Assembly: GCF_011420305.2 (NCBI RefSeq)
Contig: NZ_CP061769.1
Span: forward strand, 1,599,001 to 1,663,000
Origin: Nocardioides ochotonae
GTDB taxonomy: Bacteria; Actinomycetota; Actinomycetes; Propionibacteriales; Nocardioidaceae
DNA length: 64,000 bases
Reading direction: 5' to 3'
The position numbers and the translations under genes were made by a program. Under the pieces are notes generated by a model. It did not search any database. It had not been told where the DNA came from and saw only the letters and a program-made list of their open reading frames with translations. Position 1 is the first letter of the stretch, and each line of letters opens with the position of its first letter. This document shows, piece after piece, positions 28,233-36,709 of this stretch.

Positions 28233-28729
28233 ACCACGTGGCTGATCGCGGCGAAGTGCCGGGCCGCGTCGGCCTCGCTGCCGGTGCCGTAGACCCGCAC
28301 GAGCTCGGCCAGGCCGGGCGCCACGTCGGCCAGTGCCTCGGCGGCCCGGTCCAGCTCCTGGCCCGAGGCGACCGCGCGGAGCGCCCGGCGGATGATCTCG
28401 GTGGGCTCCGTCACGTGGACGAACTGGCTGGTGGACAGGGTGCTGTGGTGGGTGCGGATCTCCTCGAGGCGGCGCTGGACCGCGTCCACGGGAAGCGCCG
28501 GGGCGTCCTCGACCAGGACGAGCAGCCGCTGCAGGCGGGCCAGCGCGAGCGGGTTGCCGATCTTCACGCGATGACCGCTGACCAGCTGCGACAGCATCGG
28601 AGGGCTGAGGCCGAGGATCTGCGCCACCCGCGCCTGGTTCAGGTCCAGGCCCGCGGTGACCCGGCGTACCAAGGTGCCGATCGGCTCGCCGTACAGCCGC
28701 CGCTGCTCCTCGATCTTCTCCGCTTCCAT
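28229..28729 (-). CDS. Xre-like HTH regulator
   Basis: 166 residues. The N-terminal domain carries an HTH (LDLNQARVAQILGLSPPMLS followed by QLVSGHRVKIGNPLALARL) and a C-terminal all-helical domain of unknown role follows. It is probably co-transcribed with the kinase gene (4-base overlap) and is divergent from the VWA-protein gene. The palindrome at 28786 lies in the shared 118-base gap. Regulation of its own operon and of the VWA gene is inferred from that layout. Confidence 0.82.
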   Translation of the reverse strand: MEAEKIEEQRRLYGEPIGTLVRRVTAGLDLNQARVAQILGLSPPMLSQLVSGHRVKIGNPLALARLQRLLVLVEDAPALPVDAVQRRLEEIRTHHSTLSTSQFVHVTEPTEIIRRALRAVASGQELDRAAEALADVAPGLAELVRVYGTGSEADAARHFAAISHVV

Positions 28730-28785
28730 CGCTCGCCCCCTCTCTGCGAGCGTAGACCCGCGGTGTTCGCACCAGCAACGTTGAC

Positions 28786-28801
28786 GTTTGCTAATGCAAA
28801 C
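28786..28801. promoter_or_regulatory. Palindrome in the divergent HTH/VWA promoter region
   Basis: gtttgc, a 4-base spacer taat, then gcaaac: a perfect 6-base inverted repeat, A/T-rich against the G/C-rich background. It lies 57 bases before the HTH gene start and 47 before the VWA ATG. This is where an operator for a divergent regulator is expected. Confidence 0.5.
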
Positions 28802-28847
28802 AGCAGGGTAGGTGTCGCCGTACCGAGAAGAGGGAAGGGCGAGACGT

Positions 28848-30752
28848 ATGAAGCTCCGTCGTCACCTGGCCGGCCTGGCCACGATCCTGGTCGCCATGAG
28901 TGCCGGGGCGGTCGTCGCGACCGCCCCCGCGCCCACCAATGCCGCGCCTGCCGCCGCGTCCGCCGCCGACGAGGGCTACGGGCGGATGATGCTCGTCCTG
29001 GATGCGTCCGGGTCGATGGCCCAGGCGGCAGGCGGAGGTCAGACCAAGATCGCCGCGGCCCGCAAGGCGCTCACGACGGTGGTCGACGGACTCCCTGACG
29101 AGGCGCAGGTCGGGCTTCGCGTCTTCGGGGCGACGGTGTTCTCGCGCACCGACAAGGGATCGTGCACCGACAGTCAGGTCGTCGTCGATCCCGGGACCGA
29201 CAACCGCGACGCGCTCCGTGCGGCGATCGACGACTACGAGCCGTACGGCGAGACCCCGATCCCGCACGCCCTCAAGGAGGCGGCCAAGGACCTCGGCGAC
29301 GAGGGGGCCCGCTCGATCGTGCTGGTCTCCGACGGAGAGTCGACCTGCGACCCCGACCCGTGCACGGTGGCGGCGGAGCTGCAGAAGAACGGCATCGACC
29401 TCCAGATCGACGTGGTCGGGCTCTCGGTCTCCGGCGAGGCCCGCGCTCAGCTGCAGTGCATCGCGGAGAAGGGCAACGGCACCTACTACGACGCCGACAG
29501 CGCCGCCGACATCGAGAGCCGCCTGACCCGGGTGGCCAGCCGGGCGCTGCGGCCCTTCACCCTCAGGGGCACCCCGATCGTGGGCGGCGCCGAGAGCTCG
29601 CCCACCCCGGTCGAGGTCGGCGACTACGTCGACACGCTCGGAGCATCGGGTGATTCCAAGAGCTACGTGTTCACCCGCGAGACGGCGGGCACCACGCTCC
29701 GCGTCGCCGCGCTGTCGCAGGGTGAGACGGGGTTCCTGGACGGACTGGTGGCCGAGGTCACCGGCCCCGCCGGGCGCTGCGACTATGCCAGTGCCAACCG
29801 GGGTGCTCTCGACCTGCGCGAGGTGATGGGCGTCCAGCTCACCGCGGGGGCAGGCCTCGGCTCCTCGGGGGTCGAGGGTTGCGAGGAGCCCGGCGACTAC
29901 GTCGTGACCATCACCCGGGCGCGGGGCGCGAGCGAGGAGGTGCCGTTCGGCCTGGTCGTGACCGAGGAGCCCCCGGTCGAGGAGGTCGGGTTCAGCGACC
30001 CGGAGCTCGCCAGCCTCTCGGCTGCCGCACCGCAGGTCGGCGGAGAGCCGCAGCGGGTCGAGGGCGCCTCGTCGTTCGACGGCGCATCCGAGGTCGGCAC
30101 GGGCAGCTGGTCGAGCACTGTCGTGCCCGGGGAGGTGCTGATCTACAAGGTGCCGCTCGAGTTCGGCCAGGCGGCGCAGGTGAGCGTGGACTTCCCCGAG
30201 GCGACCGGGCAGCTCGCCGAGCAGTTCGGCCGGTTCGCACCGAGCGCCAACCTGACGCTGTTCAACCCGCTGGGCGCCCAGCTCGGCTACGTCGACGGCT
30301 CCACCTGGATCGACTCTCCCGACGGTGTCTCCCTGCAGGCGGCCGTCCCTGCCGTGAGCCGCGCGCCCTCCGAGGTCCGCAGCGCGAAGTTCAACGGCGG
30401 CGCCGACGTCACCGTCGCGGGCGACTACTACGTCAGCTTGAGCGTTCAGAAGAAGGACTACACCGTCGAGATCCCGTTCACCCTGAACGTGGAGGTCATC
30501 GGGGAGCCCTCCGACGGGCCGACGTACGTCGGCGGCGCCACCTGGAACGTGGTCGACGGGGCCACCGCAGGCACGCAGGAGCCCTCCGCCAGCCCCTCGG
30601 AGACCGAGTCGGCCGACGGCGACGGCGACGGCGGGGCGGCCGCGGAGAGCGAGGGCGACACCGTGAGCATCGTCGCGGTGGCCGCGGGCGTGCTGGGCCT
30701 GGCGGCCCTGGTCGCCGCGCTGCTGCTGTGGCGCCGGCGCTCGGCGGGCTGA
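28848..30752 (+). CDS. Secreted, membrane-anchored VWA-domain protein
   Basis: 634 residues from ATG 28848. A cleavable-looking signal (GLATILVAMSAGAVVATAPA) is followed by a von Willebrand A domain beginning MMLVLDASGSMAQ, the DxSxS metal site. Further MIDAS residues lie around YGETPIPHALKEA and VLVSDGEST. After about residue 230 come beta-rich domains, then a Glu/Ser/Gly/Asp-rich linker and a C-terminal helix (VAAGVLGLAALVAALLLW) ending RRRRS-like basic residues. Probably a surface adhesion or protein-binding factor. It is divergent from the HTH/kinase pair. Confidence 0.85.
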   Translation: MKLRRHLAGLATILVAMSAGAVVATAPAPTNAAPAAASAADEGYGRMMLVLDASGSMAQAAGGGQTKIAAARKALTTVVDGLPDEAQVGLRVFGATVFSRTDKGSCTDSQVVVDPGTDNRDALRAAIDDYEPYGETPIPHALKEAAKDLGDEGARSIVLVSDGESTCDPDPCTVAAELQKNGIDLQIDVVGLSVSGEARAQLQCIAEKGNGTYYDADSAADIESRLTRVASRALRPFTLRGTPIVGGAESSPTPVEVGDYVDTLGASGDSKSYVFTRETAGTTLRVAALSQGETGFLDGLVAEVTGPAGRCDYASANRGALDLREVMGVQLTAGAGLGSSGVEGCEEPGDYVVTITRARGASEEVPFGLVVTEEPPVEEVGFSDPELASLSAAAPQVGGEPQRVEGASSFDGASEVGTGSWSSTVVPGEVLIYKVPLEFGQAAQVSVDFPEATGQLAEQFGRFAPSANLTLFNPLGAQLGYVDGSTWIDSPDGVSLQAAVPAVSRAPSEVRSAKFNGGADVTVAGDYYVSLSVQKKDYTVEIPFTLNVEVIGEPSDGPTYVGGATWNVVDGATAGTQEPSASPSETESADGDGDGGAAAESEGDTVSIVAVAAGVLGLAALVAALLLWRRRSAG

Positions 30753-30822
30753 GGGCCGCGGCGCCACGCAGGGCTCCGGTCCGCCCCGGGCCGACCTCGG
30801 GTCGGCCCCTAGGGTGGGCGCC

Positions 30823-31485
30823 GTGAACGACGCCCCGGAGCCGGTCGTCCCGGCCGCCGACGCCGCTGCCCGCGGGTCGCGGCGCCGGGAGCGCACCCGC
30901 GCGGCCCTGCTCGACGCGGCGGAGGTCCTGCTGTCGCAGCGTGCCCCGGAGGAGATCCGGATCGAGGACGTCGCGGTCCGGGCGGGGGTGTCGCCCGCCT
31001 CGGTGTACGTGCACTTCGGGACCAAGGCCGGGCTGCTGGCCGCCGTCACGGAGCGGGTCCTGGCCGTGGCGACCGACACGCTCCGCGCGGCGTACGCGGC
31101 GCAGGTGTCCCCGCTCGAACGCTTCGCCGGTGTCGGCTCCGCCTACCTGCGGCTGCTGCTCGACCACCCGGTGGTGGTGAAGTACCTGTCGGTGACCGGT
31201 GAGCGCGGTCCCCGCACGCCGGTCGAGGAGCAGGTCGTCGACAGGTTCAGCGACCTCCGCGGGGAGTTCGAGCAGAGCATCCGCGACGCCGTCGAGGCCG
31301 GGGCGATCCGGCGCGTCGATCCGGAGCTCATGTCCTACTTCCTGTTCGGCGCCTGGAACGGGGTCGCTGCGCTGGCGCTGCGCCGCGATGCGCTGGCGAT
31401 CGATCCCGCACGCGTCGAGCTCTCGGTGATCGAGTCCGGGCTGGTGCTCCTGGACGGCCTGCTCGTGGACTCGCGGGCCGATTGA
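30823..31485 (+). CDS. TetR-family transcriptional regulator
   Basis: 220 residues from GTG 30823, which has a purine-rich gggtgggc upstream; GTG 30814 is an alternative. The N-terminal HTH has RTRAALLDAAEVLLSQ and VAVRAGVSPASVYVHFGTK, typical of TetR. The C-terminal ligand domain is generic. The oxidoreductase gene follows by 82 bases on the same strand, and the gap holds a palindrome (31527). It is therefore the likely local repressor. Confidence 0.9.
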   Translation: MNDAPEPVVPAADAAARGSRRRERTRAALLDAAEVLLSQRAPEEIRIEDVAVRAGVSPASVYVHFGTKAGLLAAVTERVLAVATDTLRAAYAAQVSPLERFAGVGSAYLRLLLDHPVVVKYLSVTGERGPRTPVEEQVVDRFSDLRGEFEQSIRDAVEAGAIRRVDPELMSYFLFGAWNGVAALALRRDALAIDPARVELSVIESGLVLLDGLLVDSRAD

Positions 31486-31526
31486 CCGGGGCGCGCCCTT
31501 GGCGAACGGTGCTCGCACCGAGTTAA

Positions 31527-31543
31527 CTGGAGTCTCACTCCAG
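31527..31543. promoter_or_regulatory. Candidate TetR operator
   Basis: ctggagt, spacer ctc, actccag: a perfect 7-base inverted repeat 24 bases before the oxidoreductase ATG and just after the TetR gene. Size and position fit a TetR operator. Confidence 0.5.
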
Positions 31544-31567
31544 ATGCCTCGTCGAAAGCGATCCACC

Positions 31568-33262
31568 ATGGCGCAGACCACGTTCGACCCGACGACGAGC
31601 CCGGAAGCGGGGGAGACCTGGGACGCGGTGGTCGTCGGCGCCGGCCCCGGCGGCCTCACCTGCGCGGCGTACCTCGCTGCGAACGGCAAGAAGGTGCTGG
31701 TGCTCGAGGCCAACCAGGTGGTCGGCGGCAGCACCCAGGTCTTCCGTCGCGCGGGGAACAAGTTCGAGTTCGACGTCGGCACCCACTACGTCGGCGAGTG
31801 CGGCCCGGGCGGCCGGATGCAGACCGCGCTGGCCGGGCTGGCGCTGACCGAGCGGATCAAGTGGCTGCGCCAGCGCCCCGAGGGCCACTGCCAGATCATG
31901 ATCCCGGGGACGACGTTCCAGACGCCGACCGGCTGGGACACCTACCTGGACCGTCTGATCGCCGCCTTCCCCGACGAGGAGCCCGGCCTGCGTCGCTGCG
32001 TCCGGATCATGCGGACCATCGCCACCCGTGAGCGGCCGCGCCGGCGCCCGTTCGCGCTGCTGCGCTGGGGCGTGCGACCGATCACGACGCTGATGGCCGC
32101 CTGCGGGCTGAGCGCCGACGCGCAGGCGGTGATCCTCGCGGAGAACGGGGACTACACCTGGCCCCCGCACCGCACGCCGACCGCCATGCACGCGGGCTTC
32201 CTGCACCACTACCTGCAGGCGGGCGCGTACTACCCGCGCGGTGGCGGCCAGGTCATCGGCGCGCACCTGACCGACGTCGTCCAGTCCTACGGCGGTCGGG
32301 TCCGCACCAAGGCCAGGGTCGAGAGGATCCTGGTCGAGGACGGCCGCGCGGTCGGCGTACGTCTGCGTGACGGTGAGGAGATCCGGTCCGAGGTGGTCGT
32401 CTCGGCGGCGGACTTCAAGAGGACCTGGGCGGACCTGGTCGGCGAGGAGCACCTGACCACGCGGCTGCGGCGCAGGCTGTCGAAGCTGGAGATGACGCTG
32501 CCGATGTTCGCGGTGTACGTCGCGCTGGACGTCGACCTGCGCGAGCGGGGTACGCCGCCGTTGGCCTGGGTGTGGCCGACCAACGACGTCGACGGCTACT
32601 ACCGCGAGGTCGCCGCGGGGCGCTGCCCCGAGCAGATGCCGGTGGGCATCAGCTGCCCCACGGCCAAGGACCCGGAGGGCACCCACTCGGCGCCGCCCGG
32701 CTACTCCACCCTCGAGCTGGTGAGCTGGGCCCCCAAGGACCACGAGTTCTGGAACGTCGACCCCGGCCCGGCCGACGACGCGGGCTACGGACGCGACGAG
32801 CGCTACCTCCGGCTCAAGGAGGAGCTCACCCAGCGGGTGCTCGACACGGCCGAGCTGATGATCCCGGACCTGCGGGAGCGGATGGTCTTCTGCGAGGCGT
32901 CCACCCCGATCACCCAGGAGCGCTTCACCCTCACCACCGACGGCTCCTGCTACGGCATCGCGCCGCTGCTCAAGAACCTCGGCCCCTTCCGCCCGAAGGT
33001 CACGACCCACATCCCCGGGCTCTTCCTCGCCGGCGGCAGCACCGAGCACATGTTCGGCATCAACGCCACGATCTGGGGCGGCATGGGGACCGCCGGCTCC
33101 GTGCTGGGCCGCGACCTTGTCCAGGAGGTGAAGGACGGGGCCGTCTTCGTCGACGAGACCCGCCTGACCGAGATCACCGACGACTTCGACCCGCTGCTGG
33201 CGTCCAAGCCGGGTTCGGTGATCCGTCGTCCCGTCCGACGGCGCCCGAAGGCGAGTGCCTGA
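31568..33262 (+). CDS. FAD-dependent oxidoreductase of the phytoene desaturase / retinol saturase type
   Basis: 564 residues from ATG 31568. Dinucleotide-binding start WDAVVVGAGPGGLTCAAYLA with VLVLEANQVVGGSTQ places it in the CrtI/CrtO/carotenoid-isomerase/retinol-13,14-reductase superfamily. C-terminal FAD-contact motif FLAGGSTEHMFGINATIWGG. Acts on polyene or isoprenoid-like hydrophobic substrates; no other carotenoid genes lie nearby, so the substrate is unknown. It follows a TetR gene with a candidate operator between, so it is likely inducible. Confidence 0.85.
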   Translation: MAQTTFDPTTSPEAGETWDAVVVGAGPGGLTCAAYLAANGKKVLVLEANQVVGGSTQVFRRAGNKFEFDVGTHYVGECGPGGRMQTALAGLALTERIKWLRQRPEGHCQIMIPGTTFQTPTGWDTYLDRLIAAFPDEEPGLRRCVRIMRTIATRERPRRRPFALLRWGVRPITTLMAACGLSADAQAVILAENGDYTWPPHRTPTAMHAGFLHHYLQAGAYYPRGGGQVIGAHLTDVVQSYGGRVRTKARVERILVEDGRAVGVRLRDGEEIRSEVVVSAADFKRTWADLVGEEHLTTRLRRRLSKLEMTLPMFAVYVALDVDLRERGTPPLAWVWPTNDVDGYYREVAAGRCPEQMPVGISCPTAKDPEGTHSAPPGYSTLELVSWAPKDHEFWNVDPGPADDAGYGRDERYLRLKEELTQRVLDTAELMIPDLRERMVFCEASTPITQERFTLTTDGSCYGIAPLLKNLGPFRPKVTTHIPGLFLAGGSTEHMFGINATIWGGMGTAGSVLGRDLVQEVKDGAVFVDETRLTEITDDFDPLLASKPGSVIRRPVRRRPKASA

Positions 33263-33304
33263 CGGGCCTGCCTGGAGCGCCTGCCTGGCGCGCGAGCCGC
33301 GGGG

Positions 33305-33847
33305 TCAGGCGCTCCAGACCCAGTTGACGAGGCCCTCGAGCGGCTCGGGGACCGAGCCGAAGTCCACGGCCTCGGCCATCAGGGCGGCGTACTTGGCCTT
33401 GCGGGCGCCGTTGGCACCGATGAAGCGGCGCAGCTGCTCGAGCACGTCGGCCTCGCGGTACTTCGGCTGGTCCTGGAAGTTGCGGAACGTCGCCAAGTCG
33501 CCGTGGGCCTCGAGCAGCGGCGTCATCTCGACGGCGCCGATCGCGCGCACCAGCTCGAGTTCGAGGTCCGGACGGCAGGCGAAGAAGCCCTGCCGGGTGA
33601 GGTCCTCACCCTCCTGGCGGTTGAGCGCGCCCGCGACGAACCGCTCTTCGGCCTCGTCGTAGAGACCACCCACCCGGTGTCCCTGCGCGACGGCGTCGGG
33701 GATCGCCCGGCCGAAGTTGCCGGCGCCGCCGATCACGGTGACCGTGATCTGCTCGGCCTCCAGATCGACACCGAGACGGGGGGCGAGGGAGACGACGGCG
33801 GCCCTGTCGGACTCGCCCTCGACGAGGATGGTGATGGGCTTGGGCAC
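33305..33847 (-). CDS. Stand-alone TOPRIM (OLD-type) protein
   Basis: 180 residues. The N-terminus has the TOPRIM start ITILVEGESDRAAVVSLA with the catalytic Glu, then VTVIGGAGNFGRAIPD, and later GLYDEAEERFV for the acidic pair. In OLD nucleases this domain follows an ABC-type ATPase, which is missing here. There is no partner ATPase gene beside it, so it is a solo TOPRIM protein. Nuclease or primase-like activity is plausible but unproven. Confidence 0.75.
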   Translation of the reverse strand: MPKPITILVEGESDRAAVVSLAPRLGVDLEAEQITVTVIGGAGNFGRAIPDAVAQGHRVGGLYDEAEERFVAGALNRQEGEDLTRQGFFACRPDLELELVRAIGAVEMTPLLEAHGDLATFRNFQDQPKYREADVLEQLRRFIGANGARKAKYAALMAEAVDFGSVPEPLEGLVNWVWSA

Positions 33848-33901
33848 GCGACGATTCTCCCGGTTGCGGCGGCGCGCGGGACGCCAGGGTGCCCGCGGCG
33901 C

Positions 33902-34384
33902 TCAGCGCGTGCCGGGGGTGGCCTTGCGGACCGCCTTCTTGGAGCTCTTCACACCCGACTTCACCCCGGACTTCGCGGCACCCAGGAGCCCCTGTGTCAG
34001 CAGCGTCAGGCCGCCGCCGACCAGCCAGGCGTCCTTGGCCACGGCGATGCCCTCCTGACTCGGGCGGATGCCGTCGTCCAAGGTCATCGACGGAGTGCGG
34101 AAGTACATGCCCAGCAGGCTCGAACCGAACCCGGTCAGCGCCGCACCGGCGACGGTCGACGGCACCATGGGGGCGAGCAGCGCGGCGCCCACGGAGATCT
34201 CGCTGTAGGCGAGCAGCTTGGCGAACTCCGTGGGCTCCATGTCCTTGAAGAGCGCCGGGTAGGCGGACGCGGCGGCGCCGTGCAGGTACTGGGCGGTGCC
34301 CTCGTCGGCGCCGAGCTTGCTGATGCCGGAGTTGAGGATGAAGGCGCCGGTGGCAAGACGCAGCGGGAGATGGGTCGGGTGCAT
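33902..34384 (-). CDS. DoxX-like membrane protein
   Basis: 160 residues with about four helices. The early segment LPLRLATGAFILNSGISKLG and the central LLAYSEISVGAALLAPMVPS follow the DoxX pattern. A basic Lys/Ser/Gly-rich tail (AKSGVKSGVKSSKKAVRKA) extends beyond the usual domain. DoxX-like proteins are quinone/thiol-redox-linked membrane subunits in some species; the role here is unknown. Confidence 0.75.
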   Translation of the reverse strand: MHPTHLPLRLATGAFILNSGISKLGADEGTAQYLHGAAASAYPALFKDMEPTEFAKLLAYSEISVGAALLAPMVPSTVAGAALTGFGSSLLGMYFRTPSMTLDDGIRPSQEGIAVAKDAWLVGGGLTLLTQGLLGAAKSGVKSGVKSSKKAVRKATPGTR

Positions 34385-34515
34385 GGCGGCTCCTCAGTCG
34401 GTACGGCAGGGTTCCCTCGACCATAGTCGCCGGGGCGGTGGGCGCCAGGGGGCAAGCGCCGCGCAGGGGCATGCCCCCGTCAGCGGGTGTGCTGGCGGGG
34501 TCCGGGGCTCGGGAT

Positions 34516-35823
34516 CTACTCGTCGGGCGGGTGCGCGGTGACGAGGCGGGTGGTGCCGTGGTCCTTGATGAGGTGCAGCCCGTGTGGGGACCGCCAGAGG
34601 TACGTCGCCAAATCGGTGGTGTCGTAGGTCCACGCGGTGTGGGTCTTCGCGCGATGGTGTCGGCGGCAGAGCGGGGCGAGATTGCAGCTGCACGTCGGGC
34701 CGCCCGCGCCGTGGGCGGTGACGTGGTCGGTGTCGCAGCGCCGGGCGGGGCGTTCACACCACGGGAACGCGCACACGGGTTGGGCCAGCGTGGTCTGCTC
34801 GGCCAGTCGGTCCGGGACGGCGTAGGCGTCGGTGTGGTGATGGGCCTCGAGGTCGATGACCGGCTTGATCACGACCTGCGCTTCGCCGGTGCACCAGTCG
34901 CGGACCTGGTCGGTCGACACGATGGACCGGGTCTCCTCGACGTGGGCGATGCCGGCCTCGTCGCGGCTGATCGCGGCGGCGGAGAGGTGGACGTGGATGA
35001 CGACCTGGCGGGGCTTGACCACCGAGGCGGCGCCGTCACCGGCTTCGGTGCGCAGGTCGAAGGCGAGCTGGCGGCGGGCGAGCTCACCGGCGGCCACCGA
35101 TCAACGTACGTCCAACGACTCGTTCGACCCGAGGGCGGAAAGCTCCTCGGCGCCCTGGCGGATCGCGGCGTCCAGATCTATCGCGTCTGCGAGGTCGAGG
35201 ACACCCTCGACGTGGACGGTCCCGTCGTGGCTGGCTTCGCGGGTGTGGACGTCGAAGCGGCGCGACTCGGCGGCAGCGAGTCGGTCCTTCTCCGCACCCT
35301 CGGGGTCGAAGGCGACGCGGGCCTGGTCGACGACCCGCTCGATCGCGGCCCAGCTGATCTTCCCGACGAAGGCGGCGAGCTGGCGGTCCACGAACTCGGC
35401 GCCGTCGAGCGGCAGGCCGGTCGTCAGCTGGGCGAGTCGCCGGGCCTTCCACAGCGGGACTCTGCCGGCGCGGACCAGCCTCCAGGTGCGCTTGAGGCGG
35501 TGCGCGAGCTCGAGCGCGTCCCCGACCAGCGAACGGGCGGAGTCGGTGGACATGCCGAGCGCGGCGCCGAACTCCATCGGAGCGAACTCCGCCACCAGCG
35601 GTGCCCCCTCGCCGGCCAGCGGCACGGCGAGCTCCCCGAACACCAGCCCCGCGGATCTGTCGGTCGGGCCTGTCGACACCGACTCGTCCGGATGCATCGA
35701 CGCCCAGACAAGAGCGGCCTCCAGGACGTCGATCTCCGCCCGCTGGGCCGCCGCCCGACGGGCCTGTGCGAACGCCAGCACGGCGGCTGGGGAGTCGCAG
35801 TCGGGGAGTTCGGGGGAGGCCAT
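34516..35823 (-). pseudogene. DUF222-HNH endonuclease (13E12-type) gene split by one in-frame TGA
   Basis: Two open segments in the same frame, 35823-35104 and 35097-34516, are separated by a single TGA at 35103-35101. The first ends SNESLDVR and the second resumes with Ser then VAAGELARRQ. In intact family members this junction reads through as DVRR-SxAxGELARRQ, so a CGA (Arg) to TGA change is the simplest explanation. The N-terminal half is the DUF222 helical domain. The C-terminal half has a full HNH motif: RCDTDHVTAHGAGG, then CNLAPLCRRHHRAKTH. Such genes are multicopy mobile-like elements in actinobacteria. A second protein could start at GTG 35097. Confidence 0.82.
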
Positions 35824-35896
35824 GCCTCATTCTAATCGAACGTACGTTCGACGACAAGAGGTTTTCCACTGTGGTCTTTGCAAGTTCGGAGCGCCG

Positions 35897-35990
35897 GGGG
35901 TTTCGACAAGCTCGACCAACGACCAACGACGAGCGACCTGTCCGTGGGGTCTCGACAAGTTCGACCGACGGGGTCTCGGCGAACTCGACA
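35897..35990. repeat. Three imperfect copies of a 21-bp intergenic repeat
   Basis: Copies at 35897-35917, 35946-35966 and 35970-35990 share ggggtytcgacaagytcgacc; the third is the most diverged (ggggtctcggcgaactcgaca). They lie in the 180-base gap between the HNH gene and thymidine kinase. Repeats of this general wording (tttcgacaagctcgacc) occur between genes in several actinobacteria. They might form short RNA structures at gene ends. Confidence 0.65.
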
Positions 35991-36003
35991 GACGCTGCGG
36001 CAC

Positions 36004-36666
36004 TCAGCCGAACGGCAGCGGCTCGGGGGCGAGGCTGACCGCCTTGGCGCGGGCGGCGGTGAGGTGGCGACGGTGGTGCTGGCGGCAGAGCACCTCGTAG
36101 GCGACGTTCGCGTCACCGGCGGGGCCGCGGTCCTGCTCCTCGACGTCGCCGACGACGATGACCTCGCCCTCAGTGACCATGACGCCGTTCTCGGTGCGGG
36201 CGTTGTGGGTGGCGCGCTTGCCGCACCAGCACAGGGCCTCGACCTGCAGGACGTTCATCCGGTCCGCGAGCTCCACGAGGCGCTGGCTGCCCTCGAAGAG
36301 CGCGGTGCGGAAGTCGGTGAGGATGCCGAAGGCGAACACGTCGATCTGGAGCTCGTCGACCAGCTTGGCGAGCTGGTCGATCTGGGCGCGGGTGTAGAAC
36401 TGCGCCTCGTCGCACACCAGGTAGTCGATGCGCGCGCCCTGGGTGAGGGAGTCGACGACGTAGCGCCAGAAGTCGAAGTCGGCCTCGACCTCGATCGCGT
36501 CGTGGGTCAGGCCGAGGCGGCTGGAGACCTGTGCCTGACCGGTGCGGTCATGGGTCGTGAAGATCCGTCCGGACCGACCGCGCGCCGCGTGGTTGTGGTT
36601 GGTCTGGAGCGCGAGAGTGCTCTTGCCGGAGTCCATCGTCCCGGTGAAGAACTGCAGTTCGGCCAC
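36004..36666 (-). CDS. tdk: Thymidine kinase
   Basis: Phosphorylates thymidine in the salvage pathway. 220 residues. Walker A is FFTGTMDSGKSTLALQT, lid/Asp region DYLVCDEAQFYT, and the zinc-binding Cys pair in ALCWCGKRATHNAR with a later CRQHHRRH. GTG at 36666 gives MAELQFFTG with aaagga eight bases upstream. It is divergent from the sulfurtransferase gene at 36710. Confidence 0.93.
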   Translation of the reverse strand: MAELQFFTGTMDSGKSTLALQTNHNHAARGRSGRIFTTHDRTGQAQVSSRLGLTHDAIEVEADFDFWRYVVDSLTQGARIDYLVCDEAQFYTRAQIDQLAKLVDELQIDVFAFGILTDFRTALFEGSQRLVELADRMNVLQVEALCWCGKRATHNARTENGVMVTEGEVIVVGDVEEQDRGPAGDANVAYEVLCRQHHRRHLTAARAKAVSLAPEPLPFG

Positions 36667-36709
36667 GCCCGGGATCCTTTCACGACGACTTCCCGGGCAG
36701 GATGGCGGC

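Noticed and set aside
35101..35103. Selenocysteine reading of the TGA in the HNH gene
   Set aside because: The family has Arg at this position, no selenocysteine hairpin was seen, and the CGA to TGA change is simpler.
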